DNA from: Paenibacillus piri
Lineage (GTDB): Bacteria; Bacillota; Bacilli; Paenibacillales; NBRC-103111
DNA length: 64,000 bases
Direction: 5' to 3'
Assembly (NCBI RefSeq): GCF_004354045.1
Contig: NZ_SMRT01000008.1
Coordinates: 186,001 to 250,000, forward strand
Under the pieces are notes generated by a model. It had not been told where the DNA came from. It worked only from the letters and a program-made list of their open reading frames with translations, and made no database searches. Both the position numbers and the translations under genes were made by a program. This document shows, in pieces, positions 1 through 8,110 of the stretch (the stretch's first letter is position 1; every line of letters starts with the position of its first letter).

Positions 1-100
1 GCGTATATTTTTCCGGATTATTCAGATAAAAAAGTATTGTAGTGTCCTTCTTCATTGATGAACGGGCTGGCTGGATGAAAGGTAGCTGGCCGTGCTCTTT

Positions 101-2215
101 TTATTCGGGATGGTTTCTCGTGGCGCTACCGATCGTAAACGGAGAGGTTACCCCTTCGTACATCAGATGCATGGTCATGCCAGCCGCGGCGTGAACCAGA
201 TTGTGGCAGTGATCCATCCATATGCCGGGGTTATCTGCCCGGAACGCAACTTCGTACGTATCCCCCGGCAGCACGTCGAGCGTATCCGACCACCAGGTTC
301 CGGTAACCGGCTTGCCATTGCGGGACAATACGAGCATATGGTGACCGTGCAAATGCATCGGGTGATCGACTGCGCCCCGGTTGATGATCGTCGTTTTCAC
401 AAGCTCCCCCTCGCGGACCATGAACATGGGCGTATCAGGAAAAACCTCGCCGTTAATCGTGTACAGATTGTTGAATTGTCCATTGTAGAAGCCAAGCTTA
501 TTATCCAGAATCATTGTAAAATTCCGGTCAAAGCGGCTGGCCGCATGGAAGGGGACCGGTCCGGTACTGCCATACGCGGCAGGATTAAATGTGGTCGCAG
601 CCACGGTCGAATTGTCGGGAATATCTCCTTTACCGTCCGGACTCATGAACAGACCCAGCTTATTTTTGCCGCCAATCCCCATAAAGACGGGGGTATCCGG
701 CATAACGAATGTAATATCGTACCGCCCGCCGGTCGTCAGCTCCAGGAGAGTGTTCTCAATAACTTCCGGCTGATGCAAATCCGACCCGTCGATGGCGGAT
801 ACTTGGAAGGGGGTACCGGTCAACTGATACTTTTGCCGCACCCAGTCATCCGTATTCACTAGCCGCAGCCGTACCGGCGTTCCGGGTTCGATGCTCATTC
901 TTTCAACCGAATCGGAAACGCTGACGGCGAAAGTCTCGTTCCAGCGGTGAGTCATCAGCGTAATGTCTTTCACCTTCGGATCCATATCATCGGTTTTCGG
1001 CTCCACGATCAGCGCTCCGAACAACCCTTTTTGCACAGCCTCTTTGGACTGTTGATGCGAATGGTACCAGAACGTGCCTGCTTGCTCGGCAACAAAACGG
1101 TACGTATAGGTCTCCCCTGGCATTACAGAATCTTGGGTGACGCCGGCAACGCCGTCTTCGGCATTGGGCACGTCCAGGCCATGCCAGTGGATGGTTGCGC
1201 CTTGCTCTATATCCTTGTTGTTGAGCGTTACCTCGATCAGTTCCCCTTGCTTGATACGAAGCTCCGGGCCGGGAATTTGACCGTTGTACGTCCATGCATC
1301 CACAGATTTGCCTGAGCTGAGCCGGACTGTTGCCTTCTCCGCTGTCAGCGTAAATTTCCGATCAGGCGTACCTGTGCGGGGTCCCGTCAATTGGGAGACG
1401 GAAACCGCGGGATTGGAGTTGGCGGATGAAGAGCTTGTGTTCCCGGATGAATGATGGGCATGGTCATTTGCGGCAGCGACGGCGCCGCCCCCGTAATCAA
1501 CCACCCCCGACATCATATCCATTTGTTCGGGCAAGCGGCTGTTTTGCATGGAAACATAGAAGACGCCTCCGGCCGCAAGGACCACAATGATCAGTACGCT
1601 TAAATTCCTGAGCAGCATTACCCATGGACGGTAACGAACGACTGTGTTCGGATGGCTTACCTTCCAATAACGGCGGTCATGCCGAACCCAAAGACCGGCA
1701 ACGGCGACAAGGAACAGAACGAGCGGAACCGTATCGTCCCATTGAAAAGGAACGGGAGCCGACATGGAATAGTAGAACGCGGTAAGAGCCCCCAGGGCGG
1801 TTGCCTGGAACGGAACAATTAATCCGGGTTCGGCTGAATGTCCGCGAACGTCGGCCTCCAAGGGGACCTCCGCCTCCGAAGCCGCCTTCGTTCCTTTACG
1901 CAATCGTACCAGCTTCGGTACGGCCATGACGAATACGGACAATACCGGAATTGCTACGAGCGGCGCGTGCAGAAAAGCCCGATCCTGCCAAAACGCCGAA
2001 TTCAGTGACAATATCATAAGAACGATAGCGGTCAAGACCGCCGCGGCGGGAACCAGAATGTACCCTGCCCAAAATAATTGCTTCCGTGCCTTGCGGTGCA
2101 GGCGCTCCGTGTTAGGGCTGTATACGAGCCGCGAAGCTTTACTTCCTGCAATCCAGGCGAAAATAACCAGGAGCAGCAAGCCGATAAGCTCCGATTCCAT
2201 CAATATGGTGTACAA
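101..2215 (-). CDS. Membrane-anchored multicopper oxidase
   Basis: A 704-aa protein whose first ~225 residues hold about six hydrophobic segments and whose C-terminal ~420 residues form a multicopper oxidase. All four copper motifs are visible: IHWHG, WYHSH, HPMHLHGHH and HCHNLVHAAAGM, the last carrying the type 1 Cys, two His and axial Met. The family oxidises substrates (metal ions, phenols) and reduces O2 to water; the substrate cannot be told here. The membrane domain should hold the oxidase at the outer membrane face. The TTG start is supported by AAGGGGG seven bases upstream; the later in-frame ATG has no such site. Fusion of a multi-pass membrane domain to the oxidase is the unusual point. 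Family call firm, role open. Confidence 0.9.
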   Translation of the reverse strand: MYTILMESELIGLLLLVIFAWIAGSKASRLVYSPNTERLHRKARKQLFWAGYILVPAAAVLTAIVLMILSLNSAFWQDRAFLHAPLVAIPVLSVFVMAVPKLVRLRKGTKAASEAEVPLEADVRGHSAEPGLIVPFQATALGALTAFYYSMSAPVPFQWDDTVPLVLFLVAVAGLWVRHDRRYWKVSHPNTVVRYRPWVMLLRNLSVLIIVVLAAGGVFYVSMQNSRLPEQMDMMSGVVDYGGGAVAAANDHAHHSSGNTSSSSANSNPAVSVSQLTGPRTGTPDRKFTLTAEKATVRLSSGKSVDAWTYNGQIPGPELRIKQGELIEVTLNNKDIEQGATIHWHGLDVPNAEDGVAGVTQDSVMPGETYTYRFVAEQAGTFWYHSHQQSKEAVQKGLFGALIVEPKTDDMDPKVKDITLMTHRWNETFAVSVSDSVERMSIEPGTPVRLRLVNTDDWVRQKYQLTGTPFQVSAIDGSDLHQPEVIENTLLELTTGGRYDITFVMPDTPVFMGIGGKNKLGLFMSPDGKGDIPDNSTVAATTFNPAAYGSTGPVPFHAASRFDRNFTMILDNKLGFYNGQFNNLYTINGEVFPDTPMFMVREGELVKTTIINRGAVDHPMHLHGHHMLVLSRNGKPVTGTWWSDTLDVLPGDTYEVAFRADNPGIWMDHCHNLVHAAAGMTMHLMYEGVTSPFTIGSATRNHPE

Positions 2216-2498
2216 AATAAATCCCCCTTAGTTCGTTGAACTCATATAAACCATTGTATCTTCGGACCTGCCGCGGCAAAACGGTCTGAAGGTGGAATGG
2301 AGACTGGACCTAAGTTGGGGTGCTGATCCAGACTTTGATTGGGGATGCGTTCGCACTCGGATATTCATATTTGGAAAATATAGGGATTATATTTGAGGCC
2401 ATGACAAAAATGGAGGGAATGATAATGAGGCCGAGGAGAATGCAATTGCAGTCCTCGTTTCTTTGAAAAGCGGAGAAAGATGCAGCCGTTTAACTTCT

Positions 2499-3299
2499 TT
2501 AATCCGATACAAATGTGGATGTTAACCAGCTCCGGACCGCTTTAACGGTCGTATCCATATTGGAACGCCCTTGCTCATTGATGAACGGGCTGTTCTCTCT
2601 GAAATAATCGGGATGGCCGCCGATAATCGGAAAATGCGCAACGGCCCCCGGTGCAAACTGTTGCCGGTACCAGGAAGGCAGCCGCCCCGGATTGCGGTGG
2701 CTCCAACCGCTCCAGCTTCCGAGCCGGGTGACAGGGTCGGCCGGCTTGCCCTTGGCGTCGAGCAGTCCGGCGTACAGCACGGACGCCCGCATCCATTCGG
2801 GGATAGGACACTTCGGCGACCCGATCTGCACGATGCGGTGGGGCAGCAAACGTTCGTGCCCGTCGGCTGCAGCCGTGCCTGAAGCGGCGCCCCGCGCAGC
2901 GGCGTCGTACAAGCCCGCGCCGGCCGCATCCGTGCTTCGAGCGGCCTCGGCGGCGAGAATTTGCACGGCGTGCACGGCGGCTACGCCGCCGCCGCTGTGC
3001 CCGATCAGCAGCAGCGGACGGCCGCCGCTGCTCAGACGAATGGCGTCCGCTGCCCGGCGGCCGCCGATCGAACGAAGCGGCTGCGCCCGTACGAGCCACA
3101 GGTCATGGCTCATTTCGCGCAGCTGGCTTACGAGCCGGCGGTTCCAATCGCCGTATGGATAGAGCAGCTCGGACTGGACGCTCCAGCCGTCCTGCTCGAG
3201 TTTGTCGGTCATTGTATGCCGAAGGCCTTCCATAAACAGCGGGGCGGTGGCAACGCCGGCCAGCAAGTACATCGATATTGGTTTGGCTGTCCGACTCAT
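2499..3299 (-). CDS. Alpha/beta-hydrolase fold protein
   Basis: A 266-aa cytoplasmic protein with the nucleophile elbow GHSGGG near residue 100, preceded by a hydrophobic strand (PLLLIG), as in serine hydrolases and lipases. An Ala/Gly-rich insertion follows at about residues 120-145. A His near the C-terminus (HFPIIGGHPDYF) is a candidate catalytic base. GGAGGG lies about 10 bases before the ATG. It stands alone, divergent from the VanY-like lipoprotein gene. Substrate unknown; carboxylesterase or lipase-like are the main options. Confidence 0.75.
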   Translation of the reverse strand: MSRTAKPISMYLLAGVATAPLFMEGLRHTMTDKLEQDGWSVQSELLYPYGDWNRRLVSQLREMSHDLWLVRAQPLRSIGGRRAADAIRLSSGGRPLLLIGHSGGGVAAVHAVQILAAEAARSTDAAGAGLYDAAARGAASGTAAADGHERLLPHRIVQIGSPKCPIPEWMRASVLYAGLLDAKGKPADPVTRLGSWSGWSHRNPGRLPSWYRQQFAPGAVAHFPIIGGHPDYFRENSPFINEQGRSNMDTTVKAVRSWLTSTFVSD

Positions 3300-3441
3300 C
3301 CGGTCAAGACCCTCCTTGCCTGAATTATGTCATTTTCGATTTCCCATAGTATGAAAATGAGCAACTTTTTACCTTTGCGCTCCGTCGATGTATACTAGAA
3401 ACATGCAATATTCAATCAACCAGGGATAGGATGGTAGCTTC

Positions 3442-4362
3442 ATGAACATGTATGCAAAACCTGCCGCAGTCCTGCTCTTGGCAGGACTTGTTGCCATATC
3501 CGCCGCAGGCTGCGGCGGCAGCTCAGCCGCTCCGGCGCCTTCCGCGCCTGATAGCGCGAATGCGGCGAAGCCCGCCGACGATGCGGCATCGAAATCCGCC
3601 GGTGGCAGCGGCTCGACCCAACCGGGGCAGACCGCCCCGCCGGCGAAGACGGATCCTGCCGCTGCGGGAGCAGGCGGAGCCGCGGACGCGTCCAAGCCTC
3701 CGACGCAGTCCGGCACTTCGGCGTCCAAGCCGCCGGCTGCCGGCAGCAAGAACGGAGCCATAGAAGTTGTGGCTAACCCAGCGGATAAAACCGTGCTCGT
3801 CAATAAAATGTATAAGCTGCCCGACAACTATGCGCCGCAGGATTTGGTCGAACCTAACGTTCCTTTTATTTTCAAGGAAAAATCGGAAAAACGCAAATTG
3901 CGCAAGGAAGCCGCCACCGCGTTGGAGAAGCTGTTCAAGGCGGCCAACGACGATAAGCTGCCGCTGGCCGGTGTTTCCGGCTACCGCTCATTCGCCACGC
4001 AAAAAAGCGTCTACTCGAATTATGTCAAAAAGGACGGGGAGGAAGCCGCCAACAAGTACAGCGCCAAGCCGGGCCACAGCGAACACGAAACGGGACTGGC
4101 TATCGATGTGTCCGGTTCAACAGGCAAATGCGCGGCGACCGACTGTTTTGCAGCGACGAAGGAAGCCAAATGGCTGGCTGAGCATGCAGCCGATTACGGT
4201 TTTATTATTCGTTATCTTAAAGGAAAAGAAGACATTACCGGCTACCAATACGAGCCCTGGCATCTTCGGTATGTTGGCACGGAACTGGCCAAAGAGCTGA
4301 CTAAACGGGGAGTCACCCTGGAGGAATATTTCGGACAAACCGTACCCGTAAATAAGCAGTAA
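3442..4362 (+). CDS. VanY/M15-family D,D-carboxypeptidase lipoprotein
   Basis: A 306-aa exported lipoprotein. The N-terminus has a short basic start, a hydrophobic stretch and a lipobox ending AAGCGG. A ~80-residue Ala/Pro/Ser-rich low-complexity linker follows, then a peptidase M15 (VanY) domain from about residue 130. The zinc-site signature is visible as SGYRS, then GHSEHETGLAIDV (His and Asp six residues apart), then EPWHLRYVG. The family trims the terminal D-Ala from peptidoglycan peptides. The linker probably spans the wall matrix. Single gene; a GC-rich hairpin without a clear U-tract follows near 4424-4463. Confidence 0.9.
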   Translation: MNMYAKPAAVLLLAGLVAISAAGCGGSSAAPAPSAPDSANAAKPADDAASKSAGGSGSTQPGQTAPPAKTDPAAAGAGGAADASKPPTQSGTSASKPPAAGSKNGAIEVVANPADKTVLVNKMYKLPDNYAPQDLVEPNVPFIFKEKSEKRKLRKEAATALEKLFKAANDDKLPLAGVSGYRSFATQKSVYSNYVKKDGEEAANKYSAKPGHSEHETGLAIDVSGSTGKCAATDCFAATKEAKWLAEHAADYGFIIRYLKGKEDITGYQYEPWHLRYVGTELAKELTKRGVTLEEYFGQTVPVNKQ

Positions 4363-4678
4363 GACGTCATGATCTAACGGAACATGAACGCAATTCCCCA
4401 AAAGACGGTTGAATTGCAACGATAAGCCTCCATGTCCGCTGTTCAAGCGGGGCGGGGGCTTCGTCATGTTCATGTAAATATGATGACACTTAAATTAGGT
4501 GCGGCTTCGGATTTTGACGTATACTTGAATAGTGAAAAATGTAAGAAAAGCTTCTGACCGAAGCCCTTCCGACGAAGATACATTCGTGTTTTAGATGTAG
4601 CTTTTCTTGCAATATCAGACTTGTTCAGCTCCGCTGAAATCATATAAATTCTGATATTATAAAAAAGGAGCGGTTCTA

Positions 4679-4915
4679 ATGGAAGTTACAGCGGATGAAG
4701 TTGCCGCATGGATGATAAACGAAGTGAAATTCGCCGGAATTTTGTATCAAAGCGATGCGGTGGAACGGATCAGGGAGAAGTTTGGCGAGAGCTTCATTTA
4801 TGTGAATGAAAACGGAAATACGTCCATTTCCAAGGAAGTCAAAAAAGCTTTTAAAAAGCTGCATCGCGGCAGGGTAGCCTGGGATCGCGACGGCTTCTTC
4901 TGGGGCTGGACCTAG
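4679..4915 (+). CDS. Small conserved protein, function unknown
   Basis: A 78-aa soluble protein with a good ribosome site (AAAAAGGAG) ahead of the ATG. It is mixed alpha/beta, with a central FIYVNENGNTSISKEVKKAF segment and an aromatic tail ending FFWGWT. No signal peptide or membrane segment. I believe similar short proteins recur in Paenibacillus and Bacillus (a DUF6953-like family), but that is from memory. Convergent with map; no functional clue from neighbours. Confidence 0.75.
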   Translation: MEVTADEVAAWMINEVKFAGILYQSDAVERIREKFGESFIYVNENGNTSISKEVKKAFKKLHRGRVAWDRDGFFWGWT

Positions 4916-4959
4916 TTGAAGAAGCTGGCGGTGCAGGCCACCGCCTGCTTCTGAACAAA

Positions 4960-5712
4960 TTACGGCCTCTGCTCGGTCAAAATAATCGGACCGTCCGCCG
5001 TAATGGCTATCGTGTGCTCGTACTGTGCAGATAATCGGCCGTCGGCCGTTCTCGCCGTCCAATTGTCCGCATCGATCGTCATCTCATAAGTGCCTTGATT
5101 CAACATAGGCTCGATCGTAATAATCATGCCTTCCTTGAACCGGAAGCCTTTCCCAGGCTTGCCGACATGCACGAAGTTCGGCTCCTCGTGCACCGATCTG
5201 CCGACCCCGTGCGCCAACAAGTCACGCACCACAGAATAACCGTTTCGTTCGGCGTGCTGCTGCAAGGCGTGCATGGCATCCCCGATCCGGTTTCCGACTA
5301 CAGCATGCTGTATGCCGATATACAGGCATTCCTTCGTTACTTTCATCAGCCTCCGCGTTTCCGGGGAAATATCGCCCACCGGATAGCACCACGCGGAATC
5401 GCCTACCCAGCCGTCGGCGACCGCTACAATATCGATTTTGACGATATCTCCGTTCTTGAGCGGTGTCGTTCCCGGAAATCCATGGGCAATTACGTCGTTC
5501 ACCGATGCGCAGGTCGCGAACGGGTATCCCATATAGCCTTTCGTGAATTGGCTTCCGCCCATCTCGGTAATTCGCCGCTCGATATAATCGTTGATTTGCA
5601 AGGTCGTAACTCCGGGCTTAATCATGCCGGCAATTTCTTTATGACAGGCCGCGACGATACGTCCGGCTTTTTCCATTTGCCGTATTTCATCCGGCGTTCT
5701 TAACGTGATCAT
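4960..5712 (-). CDS. map: Type I methionine aminopeptidase
   Basis: A 250-aa cytosolic enzyme that removes the initiator Met from new proteins. The pita-bread metal ligands are visible: Asp in IVKIDIVAV and GDSAW, His in AHGVGRSVHEEP, Glu in TIEPML and Glu in QYEHTIAI. Length matches single-domain bacterial Map. Its start codon overlaps the stop of the upstream tetR gene by 4 bases (ATGA), so the two are co-transcribed. This is not the ribosomal-operon map, so it is probably a paralogue under its own regulator. Confidence 0.95.
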   Translation of the reverse strand: MITLRTPDEIRQMEKAGRIVAACHKEIAGMIKPGVTTLQINDYIERRITEMGGSQFTKGYMGYPFATCASVNDVIAHGFPGTTPLKNGDIVKIDIVAVADGWVGDSAWCYPVGDISPETRRLMKVTKECLYIGIQHAVVGNRIGDAMHALQQHAERNGYSVVRDLLAHGVGRSVHEEPNFVHVGKPGKGFRFKEGMIITIEPMLNQGTYEMTIDADNWTARTADGRLSAQYEHTIAITADGPIILTEQRP

Positions 5713-6347
5713 GCTTGCACCGCCTCTTGTTGAGTTGCTTTAATGCCTTGAATTAGCACATTCGCCGTAAAACCGGCATCAAATCGCCCGCTGTTATGGT
5801 TGTTATAAATGCTGTAAGCCCCGATGAGCGCGCCGAGCAGCGTATTCGCCGTTTGTTGGGGATCAAGCCCGGGAGGCAGCTCCTGCTGACGGATGGCATC
5901 CTCAATCAGATTGACCACCGGGTTGTAGATGAACGATTCGAATCGAAGCGAGTAGGAATGCTGAAGCTCCGGCTCGAACATCATGAAGCGCTCTGCCGCT
6001 TGCTTGCATACGGCAAATAAGGCGCGGCTGGCCGTCCAGCTGTCCGGCAGCTGCCTCAAGCAGCCGTGCAGCTGCTCAAGCGGCATTTGCGCAGCATCCA
6101 GCCGTTTCGGAAGCTCCTCTGCAGCGGCAAAGCCAGCCTCCATAATATCGTGAATGAGCAGATGCTTGTTATTGTAGTAATGATAAACGGTTCCGTAGCC
6201 CAAGCCAGCCTTAAGAGCCACGTCCCGGATGTCAAGCTGCATCCCGTTTTGCAAAAATAACGTTTCGGCGGTTTCGAGAATTTGCTGCTTCCGGCGCTCG
6301 CGGATTTCATCGTTTTGTTCCTTGGTTCGGGGGGACATGCTTGTCAC
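5709..6347 (-). CDS. TetR/AcrR-family regulator
   Basis: A 212-aa DNA-binding regulator. Residues ~15-65 form a TetR helix-turn-helix (ILETAETLFLQNG ... LGYGTVYHYYNNKHLL); the C-terminal two thirds are the helical ligand domain. It overlaps map by 4 bases and likely controls that bicistronic unit, itself included. Ligand unknown. Confidence 0.9.
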   Translation of the reverse strand: MTSMSPRTKEQNDEIRERRKQQILETAETLFLQNGMQLDIRDVALKAGLGYGTVYHYYNNKHLLIHDIMEAGFAAAEELPKRLDAAQMPLEQLHGCLRQLPDSWTASRALFAVCKQAAERFMMFEPELQHSYSLRFESFIYNPVVNLIEDAIRQQELPPGLDPQQTANTLLGALIGAYSIYNNHNSGRFDAGFTANVLIQGIKATQQEAVQA

Positions 6348-6865
6348 CTTCCTTTTTTAGACCTGCAATAATGTCAATAATAAATATACATCGTTTCGAC
6401 GCTATTTTCAAGTATGGATGTAAGGCTTCATCGGTATATCGACCGCCATCACAAAGACCGCGCCGCCCGCTGGGAGATGCGCACGGTACGAATGACCGAC
6501 CGAGCTTTGGAGAACTATCCAACAAGCCGGCTGCTGCCGAATCCACTCTCGTTGCCCCTCGTCTGCTCCCGCGATTCAACCTTGCAGTTCAGTTTCAATG
6601 ATTCCGCAGTGCCAGCCGGGCTGATTGTTCAGCAAAAAATAGACCGCCCTCGCAGATGAAGCCGGGCGGTCTTATTGCTCTTATTACAGACAGAACCAAT
6701 CCAAATTATTGTCCTTAAAAACGGTGCTATGTACAGAGGGTGACAGTCGATTAATTGTGGGGAATAGACTTTGGAGGTGACTTCGAAGCTTAATCGATAG
6801 CTACAGAGGACGCGCGGCCGTTTGCTTCGATGCAGTTACGCTGCCATGCACATCGCCCTAACGAC
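6348..6865. other. Gene-poor interval
   Basis: Between the tetR start and the end of the synthetase-like gene. Only a hairpin (6642-6671) stands out. Open frames here lack ribosome sites and recognisable protein features. Confidence 0.5.
6642..6680 (-). terminator. Rho-independent terminator
   Basis: Perfect 8-bp stem GACCGCCC/GGGCGGTC with a 14-base loop. Read on the minus strand it is followed by TATTTTTT, so it can end the transcript of the synthetase-like gene about 230 bases upstream. Confidence 0.7.
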
Positions 6866-6897
6866 TGCTCCTTTGGCGTACAAGCGGTAAAAACCGT

Positions 6898-7866
6898 TCA
6901 TTCGTCGGCCGCACCGTCCTTCGATATGCTGTGGAGCTGCACCAGCCGTTCCAAACCGATGGCGCTGATCATCATGCGCTCTTTTTTGCTGCCGAGTAGC
7001 TTTTGCGGCCAATCGACGAAACCGCCGTCGCCAATGTTCATCGACTGCCCGTTCAGCCGGACGAAGATCGAAAACTGCATTCCTTTATAATACTGGTTGC
7101 GATTCTCCTCCTTCAGCTCATCAACCTCAATGTCGGGGGCCTCCTCCCGAATATAATCGCCCAGCCGTTGGACCAGCCCCTCGCTGTCCGTATAGCCATC
7201 ACGGCGGTTGAGTCTGACTGTAATCCCGATATCAAACAAGGACGAAAAAATGTGTTGATACACCTTCAGATGGTCCAGCAGCGCTTGCTTTTCAAACGAA
7301 TAGGAACCTTTATCCTTGCCGGAGCTTACCATGCAAAACAAATGAAAATGCGGCAGCAGCCCAGGCTTGTTAAACTGTTGGGCCCGTACGTGGCGGTGAG
7401 TGGTGCACAGCCGGACCGGCGATTCGTCGTTGGCAAGCTTCTTCTCCTTGAGCAGGCTGCAAATATGGAGCGCCATTAAATTGGTGGCGTCTCCGACAAC
7501 TTCCGTTCCGCGCAGAGCGGAAATGATCTTATTCTGATCCGAGGTTGCGACAACGGAGCAGGAGCCGAGCGGAGCGACCGGCGACAGCTGAATGGCCCGA
7601 AACGAGGCGTCCGCCGCAACGGTCAGCAGGCGGATTTCCATCTGCTTAAGCTCAATCGGATCCAGCGCGGACGGCTGGACGAACCGGTTTGCGGCATAAG
7701 CCTTCATCAGGTCGGCATACGGCGAACCGTGGGTCCGCCTGCGGAACACTTCAAGCAGCAGCGTATTCAGATCGGATAAGGAAAGCTGCTCGCTGAGGAC
7801 GTCCAGAATGTTATTCTTGTTGCCCGTCTGGTCTAAAATGCGTTCAATCGCTTTTCGATCGTTCAT
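6898..7866 (-). CDS. Class II aminoacyl-tRNA synthetase-like protein (HisRS-related paralogue)
   Basis: A 322-aa protein from the ATG at 7866, chosen because AAAGGAG lies 11 bases upstream; the frame stays open further upstream without synthetase-like sequence. The middle carries a motif-2-like stretch (RHVRAQQ ... LPHFHLF) resembling the HisRS R-Y-E/FHQFG region. The C-terminal part ends in a motif-3-like segment, IGDGGFVDW ... AIGLERL, matching the GLERL end of HisRS and HisZ. There is no anticodon-binding domain, and the N-terminal ~100 residues are unlike HisRS. It is divergent from the beta-helix gene across ~244 bases. It may be a catalytic-core paralogue modifying something other than tRNA, or an inactive HisZ-like regulator. 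Fold call moderate, function open. Confidence 0.65.
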   Translation of the reverse strand: MNDRKAIERILDQTGNKNNILDVLSEQLSLSDLNTLLLEVFRRRTHGSPYADLMKAYAANRFVQPSALDPIELKQMEIRLLTVAADASFRAIQLSPVAPLGSCSVVATSDQNKIISALRGTEVVGDATNLMALHICSLLKEKKLANDESPVRLCTTHRHVRAQQFNKPGLLPHFHLFCMVSSGKDKGSYSFEKQALLDHLKVYQHIFSSLFDIGITVRLNRRDGYTDSEGLVQRLGDYIREEAPDIEVDELKEENRNQYYKGMQFSIFVRLNGQSMNIGDGGFVDWPQKLLGSKKERMMISAIGLERLVQLHSISKDGAADE

Positions 7867-8110
7867 CGTACTATCGGCTCCTTTTTCCGGGATTTGGATA
7901 ATAGCTTCAGTATATCTCAAATGCTTGCGGCAGGCGTGCTTTTTCCAAAAAAGCAGCGGTCCAATAAAAGATTTATAGAGAAATTCGCGCAAAAAAGAGG
8001 TTACTTTTCCATGTTTGCCTGTCGGACAATCATACATTCCCTCAATCACGAATTGAATTAGGGAACATATACTATCACAGCAGTGAACCATTCTAGGAGG
8101 AGGTAGTACC

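Noticed and set aside
92..862. A 256-codon plus-strand frame opposite the multicopper oxidase
   Set aside because: Shadow of the copper-oxidase gene, which carries all catalytic motifs on the minus strand.
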